A stretch of 64,000 bases of DNA. Origin: Lasiodiplodia sp. COLG20. Lineage: Eukaryota > Ascomycota > Dothideomycetes > Botryosphaeriales > Botryosphaeriaceae. Every line of letters starts with the position of its first letter. Position 1 is the stretch's first letter. Shown piece after piece: positions 10,326-20,448 of this stretch. The position numbers were made by a program, and so were the translations under genes. The stretch spans positions 434,001 to 498,000 of the forward strand of contig VNWV01000012.1 of the NCBI GenBank assembly GCA_009801085.1. The letters run 5' to 3'. The notes beneath the pieces were generated by a model. The model made no database searches and was not told where the DNA came from. It saw only the letters and a program-made list of their open reading frames with translations.

Positions 10326-13300
10326 ATGGCCACACATGAGATCGGATCTGTTGAACAATCCAACGAGGAACATAAAGATTTCCCACAGACCGACGGAGAA
10401 GCTGAGATGCTGACGGCAAATCCCTCTGATGAATCAGATGGTGCGCAGAGTGGTATGGAAGAAGATGAAGAAGATGAGGTCAACGTAACGAGAGAGCCAA
10501 CTGTCAAAGAGGTCTTCGATGATATCATTGCTGTCATCGAAGGGGGTGAGCCAGGAGCGGAAGAAAGAACTGTAGAGGGCATTATCAAGAAGTACGACAA
10601 GCACCTCGACCAAATCACAAACGACAATACCCAGCCCAGCCTTCTTCATACCATCGTCAAAAGATGCACGCGGAAAAATCTGGAGAAAATGACACCACTC
10701 ATTGAGAGACTTGTCAGGCGCAACCACAAGATGCTGGAGGAAACAGACCGATATGGGAACACGCCGTTGATGGTTGCTGTTCAGAGCGGAATATATCGGC
10801 TCATCAAATGCATTTGTGGTGCGATGCCAAAGGACTTCGTGGACCAGGTTCTGATCATCGCGGATTCGAATGGCAGCAATTGCCTTCACGAAGCGATGTG
10901 CACAACGCCACAGATTGCCCTCGAACTTATCGACCGTATTAATAACCCAGAGAATGTTCTCCTGGCTCAAAATGGAGACAAACTTACGGCTCTTCATCTT
11001 TCAGTCGACTACAATCGGTGCAATGGGGCTCAGTTTGGTGTCGTTAAACGATTGGTCTCGCTTTGCGACGCTGCACTGGACACTCATACGCTCAGCGAGG
11101 ATCCCAGCCTCCGCTCTGTATTCCGTCATCATGAGCACACACGTCGGCTGGCAGCAGAGCGGGAGAGGAAGAAGAAAGAGAAAGAGAAAGAAAAGGCGAA
11201 ATACGGAAGATTGGAGGGAGGAAACAGCTACACTAAGCCCAACGTCAAGGATATAGCCGTCACCTCCAATGCGCAAGCTGCAAGCTACCCCATACACCGC
11301 ACGGCAGCACCAGAGAAGCAAGTCCCCGTGCCAAACCAGAGGGCTCTTAGAACCGAAGCTCAAGGGCAGGTCTCCAATACGAAAGACACGAGGGAGGGCG
11401 GACAAGATTTCATTGCCCCCAAACTTGCAAAGTCATTCAGTGGCCATGAGAATATGGGCAGGCGCAATCAGCAGGACGGATTAGCCAAGATGTCTCAATT
11501 AGATGCTCTAAAGCACGAGGAAGGGGATTTGACGAGACGGCCGTCCTTCGTTGGGCCGATGCCAAATCCACAAGCGACAGAGCCCACCGCCGGTAAAGTC
11601 TCAAAAACACAGACGTCCAAAAATATGCCGTCAAAAGGCAAATCGTCAAAGAAGAAGATTTTCGACTGTGTCTCAGAGGGCCATGCGAATACTATTCGAG
11701 ACTACTTGAAACTCCATTACATGTGCACAAGAGAGGACCATGAAATGATTACTGGATTCCTCTATGAGCCCAAGGAAGGTAAGTGCACACCTGGAGAGTT
11801 TAAATTGAAGTTTCACTGATCAATTTACGACGTAAAAAGTGAAACAGATATTCTTTGGCCTCGCTGGTGGACCGGCATCAGTCAGTATGCAGCAGTTGAA
11901 GGACATGAAGTCAATACTTGATTTCGACGAAACCCTGCAATATGTGGAGCTTCCAAATTTCAAAATGGAGTCAATCCCGCCACGAAGAGCGAATATTTCC
12001 CGCAAGAAAACAACGAAAGAGCCGTATGGACGCCAGGACCATAAAATGGTGCTCGACTGGCTCAAAGAGGAGGGCAATGGCGTGAAGAGGATTGTCAACC
12101 TCACGGTCGACGACAACAACCCCCCAGACCTGTCCCACAACGACGAAACAATCGAAGAGGCTCTCAAAGGTCTCGAAATCCTCAAAAGATGGGACTGGCA
12201 GCGACTGGACCTAAGTTCCGAGATTCTGAGGATCACCGCGAAAGACGTCAGTGAGGTCGTTCTCTATTGGTCCGGTAGTAACGCCGTCCTCCGTGGTTGG
12301 GGAGAGCAGGAAGGTCTCAACAGCTTGGACAAACTTGAGAAGCTCACCATAAACGGAGTCCAGGTATGTGCCAAGATACAGATGTTACTCGACGTACCTT
12401 TCAAATAACAACTTGATGATAACAGGGACTTGAAACCTATGAAAGAACCGCAAGATACCTCAAGAAATTCGAGGATCGGTTGGTAGAGAACCGTGAGAAG
12501 AAACGAGCACAAGCAATCAATGAAAAAAAGAAGCACATCCCTCCGAAGATCGTCGTTATGATCCAGCTGAAAAAATCCTTCAAGAGGAACACACGAGCAG
12601 AGGGATCGCAGCGGCAGATTCAAGATCCTCGAAAAGAGCCCCACGACTGGTTGAAAACAATGGATGACTTCGCGAATTTCCTCCGAACTAATGAATTGAT
12701 TGACGAGGGGGAAATGGCGAAGAGACCAATCAAGATTGCTGTGATTGATGACGGAATCGACATTTCCGAAAACTTGTTGGAGGGGAAAGTCATGGGAGGA
12801 GCCAGCTTTTATCTTGCCCAAGACAACGCGAATATCCACGCCCCTTGGTGGGTCACCCAAGGGTACCATGGAACAATCATGGCAAGCCTGATTTCTCGGA
12901 TATGTCCTGGAGCGAAACTGTTTGTAGTTCGGCTCGATGAGAAAATGTCTGAGGGAAAGAGAAACATTACGGCGAAGAGTGCTGAAAAGGTACGTCTACA
13001 GCAGCCTCACAAAGTTGTTCATGCGCTGATATGTTGCACTCAGGCCATCCGGTCCGCAATGCTCAATGACGTGGACATCATATCCATGTCTTGGACTATC
13101 GAGGACGCCGACAATAATGAGATCGCGAAGCTCATCAGCACTGTTCAGAAAGCAGTTGAGAAGAACATTCTCCTATTTTGCGCTGCCAAAGATCAGCTCG
13201 GCCCGGATAAGAGCCATCCAGGTGCCAGCACACCCAGCCGTTTCAAGATCGGGGCTGCTACCCAGTACGGACAGCAGTGGGAGGGAGTCGGCGAAAGTGA

Positions 13301-13709
13301 CGTCGACTTTATTTTCCCCGGTCACAATGTCATCTACAACGATCCCCGCGAGGTGCCTATAGACAAGTGCAATACCACGCTGCTCACTGGGTCAAGTGTG
13401 GCAACAGCTTTGGCAGCAGGCCTAGCCGGACTCATTTTGTACTGCGTGCAGCTTGCAGCAGTAGCAGAGAGGGGCTCTGGAAGAAGCGAGGTGATCACTA
13501 TGAAGGATTTTGACTCACTCAAGTCCTATAAACGGATGCACAATGCATTCCGCAATATTCCTCCCATTGCATCGAGCAACAAGTTCCTCGCAGTATGGAA
13601 GGTTTTCGGCAGCAAACAAAAAGTTGATCTGATGAAACCGGAGGACAAGTACAAGAGAATGGTCGACGTGGCCAAGGCATTAATCAGGCAGGACGTTGGT
13701 GATGTGTGA
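10326..13709 (+). CDS. Intracellular ankyrin-subtilisin (S8) protease
   Basis: Exons 10326-11778, 11840-12363, 12426-12989 and 13044-13709 close to 1068 residues. The N-terminus is acidic with no signal peptide. Residues about 135-250 look like degenerate ankyrin repeats (GNTPLMVAVQSG, GSNCLHEAM, LTALHLSV). A basic charged run (RERKKKEKEKEK) and a long low-complexity linker follow to about 450. The C-terminal domain is a subtilase: Asp in AVIDDGID (about 767), His in GYHGTIMAS (about 807) and Ser in TGSSVATALAAG (about 965), all in the expected order. The place where secreted subtilisins carry the oxyanion-hole Asn reads CAAKDQ. Having no secretion signal and an ankyrin front, it resembles protease modules found as effectors in fungal NLR systems rather than a digestive enzyme. 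That role is inference. It is divergent from the unknown 294-residue gene and near a broken ankyrin NLR. Confidence 0.85.
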
Positions 13710-14819
13710 ACAAGCACTCCAATAAAACGTTTGCAGGGGCATCTGCAGGCGGATCTACATGTCTTGAAAGAGAATTGTCATTCCTTTAGATAGTGCCGTG
13801 AAAGAGGTCAAATCGTTTCTATTTCCAGATGATTTGGTGGCTCTACATTTTTCTTTAAACTAATCAACTGCGTCGTTGAATCATGTTTTTTCCTTCCCTG
13901 CCATAAATCTCGTAACGAGTTTGGCCCGCAATACCAACGGACACAACATTGGCTTCAAGGACCATCAGAAATAAATTGACCCGAGATCGCCGAAGAATTC
14001 TACTACATACATTTTGAATTTGCTATTACTTCATCAAACTCAATTAGATAGGCAGAATCAGAGCCTTTATTTCTTTTCACAGCTCCTCCTGGCAGCTTGT
14101 TGCGGAATAGGCACAGTCTGCGCGATTTGAAGATGGAGAAACGGGATGTTCGACTCGGTTGAAGGTTGAATGGATGTGTTTCATATAAAGTCACATCTGG
14201 AAATGGGCCCGGTCGTAGGACGGACAGAATCCACATTTGGAATCGGCGTTCTTCTTTAATGCTGTAATTGAAAAGAAAATCGGCCGGTTCTTGATCTCTG
14301 TTGTAAATAAAATCTTCCAGGGATCAAGTGCAAACGTGAAACTACTCCATCTGCAAGACAACATCGCAACGCCCTGAATATCAACACTACATGCATTTGT
14401 TTCTTTTAAGCAAGCCTTACATAATAATACTGCATGAGACCTAGGCTCTATCCCGAAGCCTCCGTGGCTGACACAGAGACCGTAAGCACCAACTTGAAAC
14501 AAGAAGTCATTAGCTGCTGACATATGCCGACCACTGGCATCATCGGCATTGTGTGCTAACCTCATATATAAATCTCGCCCATCATCGGAATCTCCCTTCT
14601 TCACCACTTTTATCAGTGCCTTCCTTCCAAGGGACAGTAATTAAAGCCCCGAGGTTCCCAACGTCAGTTGCCACCCTTATCTACCCCGCCCCCGCACTCT
14701 ACTAACATACGTCAGGTAGGTACCACCAACACCAGCCACAGCTGATACACAGCTTCTCGTGCTAGCTCCACACTGTAAAACCTTTCTTCTCTTTAGATAG
14801 AAGCTTGTAAGTGAGGAAA
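13710..14819. other. 1.1-kb intergenic region, no supported gene
   Basis: It holds overlapping minus-strand frames of 77 and 138 codons (14003-14236 and 14191-14607), with no recognisable domain and no splice pattern that joins them. The right end should contain the promoter of the oxygenase gene. Confidence 0.45.
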
Positions 14820-16042
14820 ATGGGCTCTCGCGATAGTGGCGTCGGCAACACGCCAGTACCAGTTGTCGACTTCGGACCCTTTTACACGGGAGATGGGGAC
14901 GCGAAGCGGGCAGTGGCTAAGCAACTCGACAACGCGCTATCGACTGTGGGTTTCGTCTATCTCAAGAACCACGGTGTGCCGCAGGATCGGGTGGATGAGG
15001 CGTTCGCATGGGTGAGTTATTCTCGGCTGCTTATATTTCTGTTGCAATGCTTCATCCCCAATGCATACCAGGATCACAGCCTTGCTCTAAGCCCTCATTT
15101 GATAGTAATACATTGCACTGGAGCTAACACGATATCGGCCAGTCCAAAAAGTTCTTCGGCCTCCCTACTAGTACCAAAAACCTCGCCCCACACCCGCCCG
15201 GCGGCTCGCACCACCGCGGCTACTCAGGCCTGGGCATCGAAAAAGTCTCGCAGCACGTCTTCGACGAGGAGACCATCTCGGCGCTCCGGCAGGTGCCCGA
15301 CGTCAAGGAGAGCTACGAGACGGGCAACGTGACGGACGCGCGCCAGCCCAACATCTGGCTGCCGGACGACAAGCTGCCGGGCTTCCGCGCCTTCATGGAG
15401 AGCTTCTTCGTCGACTGCGACGGCATGATTCACACGCTGCTGCGCGCCCTGGCCCTCGCCCTCGCCCTGCCCGCCGAGGACTACCTCTCCGCCGCGCACT
15501 CGCGCTCGCCGTTCCAGCTGCGCCTGCTGCACTACCCGCCGGTGCCGCTGAGGGCGCTGGCCGGAAGTCAGGGGGAGGACGACGGAGAGGCAAAGGCGAC
15601 GGCGTCCCGCATCGGCGCCCATTCGGACTTTGGCTCGTTGACCATTCTGTTCCAGGACGCTGTTGGCGGGCTTGAGGTCGAGGATCCGCACCAGCAAGGC
15701 TCGTTCCGCCCCGCGCCGCCGGTCGAGGGAACGTTGCTGGTTAATGTGGGTGATCTTCTAGAGCGCTGGAGCAATGGAAGGTGGCGGAGTACGGTGCATC
15801 GGGTTGGAGCGCCGCCCGTGGAGCGGTTGCGGGAGGCTGGAGCGGTGGTAGAGGGTGCTGGTGGAAGGGAAGAGATGTGTAAGGCGAGGTATTCGATCCC
15901 GTTCTTCAGCGCGCCGAATGATGATGCTGTCATCGAAGCGCTGCCAGGGTGCTGGGATGAGGGGACAAATCCGAAAAAGTATGAGGCTGTGACGGCGGAG
16001 CAATATGTGACTATGAGGATGGAGGCGCTGTACTCGTCGTGA
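14820..16042 (+). CDS. 2OG-Fe(II) dioxygenase, isopenicillin N synthase-like
   Basis: A cytosolic 2-oxoglutarate/Fe(II)-dependent oxygenase of the IPNS/flavonol-synthase-like superfamily. Exons 14820-15011 and 15143-16042 give 363 residues, typical for the family. The N-terminal DIOX_N part contains VPVVDFGPF and GFVYLKNHGVP. The iron ligands are His224 and Asp226 in GAHSDFGSLT and His283 in TVHRVG. The 2-oxoglutarate RxS pair is Arg313/Ser315 in ARYSIPFF. I chose the ATG at 14820 because the next segment aligns with the family N-terminus. The substrate cannot be read from sequence; fungal members act on secondary metabolites, amino acids or xenobiotics. The 131-base intron is longer than most here, and the second exon is GC-rich. 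The gene is convergent with OTU1. Confidence 0.88.
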
Positions 16043-16294
16043 TCAAGAACAGCTGCTCGAAAAGATTAGAAAATCTGCACTCAGTATTTAGACACAAGGA
16101 ATGGTTCAAACAGCCTTTGGTGAGATTTTTGGTACTTCTTCAATATTACCCAGTCTGTCGCCTCTGACACTGCCATAGTGATTGAGCTAAGGTTGTCAGG
16201 TGACACTACCAACGCAGAATAAGGGATATCTATTAGTGCGCTATTAACAGTTTATACACACGTACCAAGGAAACACAAGCCGCTTGTTCCAGCT

Positions 16295-17332
16295 TCACCC
16301 GGCTTCCCCAAAATTCGAGTGGCCCGTTCTCTTAGCGTGTTCCAGAGCACTCGACTCGCCGTTGCCTGTCCATCCGCAATCCTGGCACTTGATTGCGAAG
16401 CCCGCCGTGTCTGTGAAATAATGCCGGTTCTGCAGAATCTGGCATAGTTCTAGCGCCTTCGTCAAAATAACATCATCGATGGAATCGAATTGCTTAATAT
16501 CGACTTCCGGAGGCATGTCAGCCTTGGTATGAGGAGGCGAGGACGGGTTGAGTGCAATAGTATCGTAGTGAATACCGGAGTACACCAGAATACAGCGCTT
16601 CGACTTCCCCTCATTGTAACGGTAGACATGTAGGCTCTGCACGTCGATGCTGCAGATCTCAATACCAAAATGCTGGCTCAGAATGTTCAATTCGATTTCT
16701 CCGCCCCAACTGTCATCTCGCTGAATCCATCGACAGTAGTCGTCGGGGGACTTCTGCAAAACGGCCTCGTTGTAATCGATAGGGTTGTTCTGAACAGCCG
16801 AGGCCACAATCCCTCGTAGCTCGCGCATGGCATCAATCCCCTCTCCCAAAACGGCGCTTCCCACGGCTCTGAACAAGCAGCTGTTGTCATCGGGCATGAC
16901 GCGCAAAACCAAGGTACCGTCGGCCTCAGGAACCGCGACCTCTGGCGGGTCTGACTCAACATCTCTCGCATTCCTGGAGAGCGATAGAGGCTTCTGGAGC
17001 TCACTCTCTTGGTTCTCTCTGGCCTGCTGCGATCCCGGTAGAGCAGCGACAGGGCCAGGTGTGGAGTCGGCCATGGGGTGCGCCAGCTGCCCTCCCACAT
17101 CGCGCGGCACGACGACCAACTGCTCGCCGTTCAGCTTCAGGCCAGTGTCGCTGAGGGCGATGACAGGGTCAAATTGTGAAATATCAAGCGGCTGCGGCGG
17201 GTATCCGTATTTGAGGTCGAAGACGGGGACCCCGCTCTTCTCGGCGATGGTCGACTGCAGTTCGGCGACCGTTGCATGCTCCTCCAGGGTGATGGTGGTG
17301 ACGCCCGACGGGCCACGCACGCGTATTCTCAT
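16295..17332 (-). CDS. OTU1: Otu1/YOD1-type deubiquitinase
   Basis: A cysteine protease that trims ubiquitin chains and in yeast works with the Cdc48/p97 ATPase in ER-associated degradation. One exon, 345 residues from the ATG at 17332. The open frame extends 33 codons upstream, but residue 1 here aligns with the start of the UBX-like domain (MRIRVRG). Residues 1-80 form this UBX-like/Cdc48-binding fold. The OTU domain spans about 138-265, with catalytic Cys152 in PDDNSCLFRAVG and His255 in YSGIHYDTI. A C2H2 finger closes the protein (CQDCGW to the final HAKRTGH, about 312-337), as in yeast Otu1. All core motifs are intact. It is head to head with CCT6, an arrangement that joins two proteostasis genes, and convergent with the oxygenase. 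Confidence 0.93.
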   Translation of the reverse strand: MRIRVRGPSGVTTITLEEHATVAELQSTIAEKSGVPVFDLKYGYPPQPLDISQFDPVIALSDTGLKLNGEQLVVVPRDVGGQLAHPMADSTPGPVAALPGSQQARENQESELQKPLSLSRNARDVESDPPEVAVPEADGTLVLRVMPDDNSCLFRAVGSAVLGEGIDAMRELRGIVASAVQNNPIDYNEAVLQKSPDDYCRWIQRDDSWGGEIELNILSQHFGIEICSIDVQSLHVYRYNEGKSKRCILVYSGIHYDTIALNPSSPPHTKADMPPEVDIKQFDSIDDVILTKALELCQILQNRHYFTDTAGFAIKCQDCGWTGNGESSALEHAKRTGHSNFGEAG

Positions 17333-17869
17333 CGTGATGGCGGACAGAGACGGGCGGAAGCGGAAAATATGTCCTGGACCCTGGAAATCAGGAGATCGTG
17401 GAGGAGCTCGGCGGGGCGCGGAGCTGTGCAAGCTGCCTGAGTAGTGTAAAGAGCGGTGATGAAGTTCAGGTGCGAGTAATGGATGCTAGTTGGTATACTC
17501 GAGGCGTGTAACGGAATTCAATCAGCTAATGTTGTCAGTAGAAGAGGAGTGGAGAGAGTCGCTGAGAACAGCGACCGGCGATGAGTGAGCACGCGGCGAT
17601 GGCGGCGATGACGGCAGCAGCCGACCGGCTCGAGGGGCAGCGGCGGCCCGTGCAGGGCGGACTTAGGGCTGGCGGGGCGCGCCAAGAGCAGGAGTCCCGG
17701 AGCGGATAAACTGGTCGCAGCTTCCAGAAATCGCGTCCGCCGCTTTTCTGCGCGTGCAGGCCGACTCCCAGCTCCCCCGTGCTGCCCCACGTCGCCTGAA
17801 TCTCCCGGCAAGAGCTCCTCTCTGCCATCTCCCCACTGTCCGATCCCAGATTCGCGGTCCCAACACAAA
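17333..17869. promoter_or_regulatory. Divergent OTU1/CCT6 promoter region
   Basis: A 537-base GC-rich region separates the start codons of OTU1 (minus) and CCT6 (plus). Both promoters must lie here. Open frames inside it overlap in all phases and look like chance. No specific site was recognised. Confidence 0.5.
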
Positions 17870-19749
17870 ATGTCGGCCGCACAGCTTCTCAACCCAAAGG
17901 CCGAGTCGCGGGTACGCCTAGCCCCCCGTTCTGGTACACATCATGCTAATAGGAGCTCTAGAGACGCGGCGAGGCCTTGAAGGTCAACATTGCTGCCGGA
18001 GAGGGTCTGCAGCAGGTATGGCCTCCCCAAAACATCCAAATGACACGCCGAGTGCTGAACTTTGCCAGGTCCTTTCGTCCAACCTGGGTCCCCGCGGCAC
18101 CTTGAAGATGTGAGCTGTGCAACGACGCTTCATTTGACAAGCAAAACTGACACAGGCAGGCTGGTTGATGGCGCCGGTGCCATTAAGCTTACCAAGGATG
18201 GTAGCGTCCTTCTCCGCGAGATGCAGATTCAGAACCCCACCGCCGTCATGATTGCCCGCGCGGCCACCGCCCAGGACGACATCACCGGCGACGGCACAAC
18301 TTCCGTGGTTTTGATGGTTGGCGAGCTGCTCAAGCAGGCAGACAGGTACATCTCCGAGGGTCTGCATCCCCGCGTGATTACGGATGGCTACGAGATGGCA
18401 AAGACGGAGGCCCTGAAGTTCCTGGACGAATTCAAGCTGTCTAAGGAGGTTGACCGCGAGCTGCTCCTCTCCGTGGCCCGTACCTCGCTCTCCACCAAGT
18501 TGAACAACACGCTCGCCGAGCAGCTGACGCCTGACATTGTCGATGCTGTCCTCGCCATCTACAACGCTCCCGCGAAGCCTGACTTGCACATGGTTGAGAT
18601 CATGACCATGCAGCACCGCACTGCGGCCGATACCCAGCTGATCAGGGGTCTGGCCCTGGACCACGGCGCCCGCCACCCCGACATGCCCAAGTACGTCGAG
18701 AATGCCCACATCCTGACTCTCAATGTCAGCCTGGAATACGAGAAGTCGGAAATCAACTCGGGCTTCTTCTACTCGAGCGCAGAGCAGCGTGACAAGTTGG
18801 TGGAGAGCGAGAGGCGATTCGTGGATGAGAAGCTGAGGAAGATTGTCGAGCTGAAGAAGGAGGTCTGCGGCGACGACCCCAAGAAGAACTTTGTGATAAT
18901 AAACCAGAAGGGCATTGACCCCATGAGTCTGGATGTGTTGGTCAAGAACGGCATTCTTGCCCTGCGCAGGGCCAAGAGGAGGAACATGGAGCGGTTACAG
19001 CTGATCTGCGGCGGTACTTCTATGAACAGCGTGGACGACCTCACCCCTGAGGTCCTTGGCTGGGCTGGCAAGGTCTACGAGCATCAGCTGGGCGAGGAGA
19101 AGTACACTTTTGTGGTGCGTATCATGCGGCACTCAGCACGCGCGGATGCTAACCTTTGCGATAGGAGGACGTCAAGGACCCTAAGTCGGTCACCCTTTTG
19201 ATCAAGGGCCCCAACGCACACACTATCACGCAGATCAAGGATGCCGTCCGCGACGGTCTGAGGAGTGTGTACAACATGATTGTGGACAAGAGCGTCGTCC
19301 CCGGCGGCGGTGCCTTCCAGGTCGCGTGCGCTGCACACCTTAAGAGCGATGCGTTCAGGAAGCAGATCAAGGGCAAGGCGCGGTACGGCGTGGAGGCGTT
19401 CGCGGACGCGCTCCTTATCATTCCCAAGACGCTGGCTGCGAACTCCGGCCACGACATCCAGGATGCCCGTAAGTGGAAGCTGTGTAATGTGCACTGTGGG
19501 AGATTCTAACATGAAACAACAGTGGCCGAATTGCAGGACGAGCACGCGGAGGGCAACATTGTGGGCTTGGACCTGAACTCGGGCGAGGCGATGGATCCGG
19601 TGCAGGCCGGCGTGTACGACTCGTTCCGCGTTCTCCGCAACTGCATCGCATCCAGCACGGGCATCGCTTCGAATCTGCTGCTCTGCGACGAGATGCTCAA
19701 GGCACGGCAAATGGGCCGCGCACCGGATCCGGCGGCGGACAACCAGTAA
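17870..19749 (+). CDS. CCT6: TRiC/CCT chaperonin subunit zeta
   Basis: One of eight subunits of the cytosolic group II chaperonin that folds actin, tubulin and other clients using ATP. Six exons: 17870-17911, 17962-18015, 18069-18109, 18160-19114, 19165-19468, 19523-19749. The order of motifs matches CCT6: [11 protein letters not shown] near the start, [14 protein letters not shown] (ATP/Mg site), [67 protein letters not shown] and [10 protein letters not shown]. The 5' end is cut into three very short exons, common in conserved fungal genes. The acceptor before exon 4 is the second of two AGs (18159), because only that gives [15 protein letters not shown]. No defects are seen. The neighbour OTU1 is divergent. 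Confidence 0.96.
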
Positions 19750-20448
19750 GCGAGAGGGTCATGAGGCACGATCAATTCAGCAATTGGAAAGATGGAATTG
19801 CGGATAATGGCATTGACGGCGGAATGTTTGCACATGTAACATAGGTGGCCTCAAAAGCTTATAGAGTTTAAAAAAGAACGTGGGCTGGTGGCGCTCACGC
19901 ATGACAGATGCGGGCCCCGTTGTCAATTAAAAACTCGGCAGTGCGGCACTTTGCTCCCTATGCAAAGCGTGGTGGCGAGCAAGAATGCGAGGAGAATGGC
20001 TTGGCTGCAAGGGCGGCGCCAATGGGGGCATGCGACGGGCTCGAAACACGGGCAGGGTGGTAAAATTGGACTCTGTTGGGCAGGTGGGCCGACTCGAAAC
20101 GGCACCCACCTGGGCTGCGAGCGGTGGACGGCCAAGCGGGCGCACTGGCTTGGCAGCGCGCTGGCTCTGGAGGGAGTGAGCTTAACTGTACGGCGGTATC
20201 ACGAAACACTCATAAACCAGAGCCTGCGCCCCTCGCGACGCAGCTCCCACATCCTCAGCAACCCGGGACGTCCATGCTGCCCCTGCGTTGTTGCTGTTCC
20301 CCGAGCACGCGACACTCTCCGCCGACCGCGCCCAGCCCCTGCTTCCCCGCGTCGCCGCCCGCCAGCCGCACGTAGCGAGCGACCGTCGCGCCGCCGCAAG
20401 TGCAACTGCGACCTCGACCGCGACCGCGCCGACACCCCTTTCGCAACC
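19750..20448. other. Intergenic region and leader of the GH47 gene
   Basis: A region of about 700 bases between CCT6 and the mannosidase. The mannosidase frame is open upstream as far as 19888, but that stretch is Arg/Pro-rich, overlaps open frames in other phases, and lacks the hydrophobic start of a type II membrane protein. I treat it as promoter and leader. Confidence 0.5.

Noticed and set aside
14003..14607. Two overlapping minus-strand frames of 77 and 138 codons
   Set aside because: They overlap in different phases, show no domain or signal peptide, and no splice pair joins them into a sensible protein.
15224..15933. Long antisense frames across the oxygenase gene
   Set aside because: They are shadows of the GC-rich sense codons, with Arg/Pro-rich low-complexity translations.
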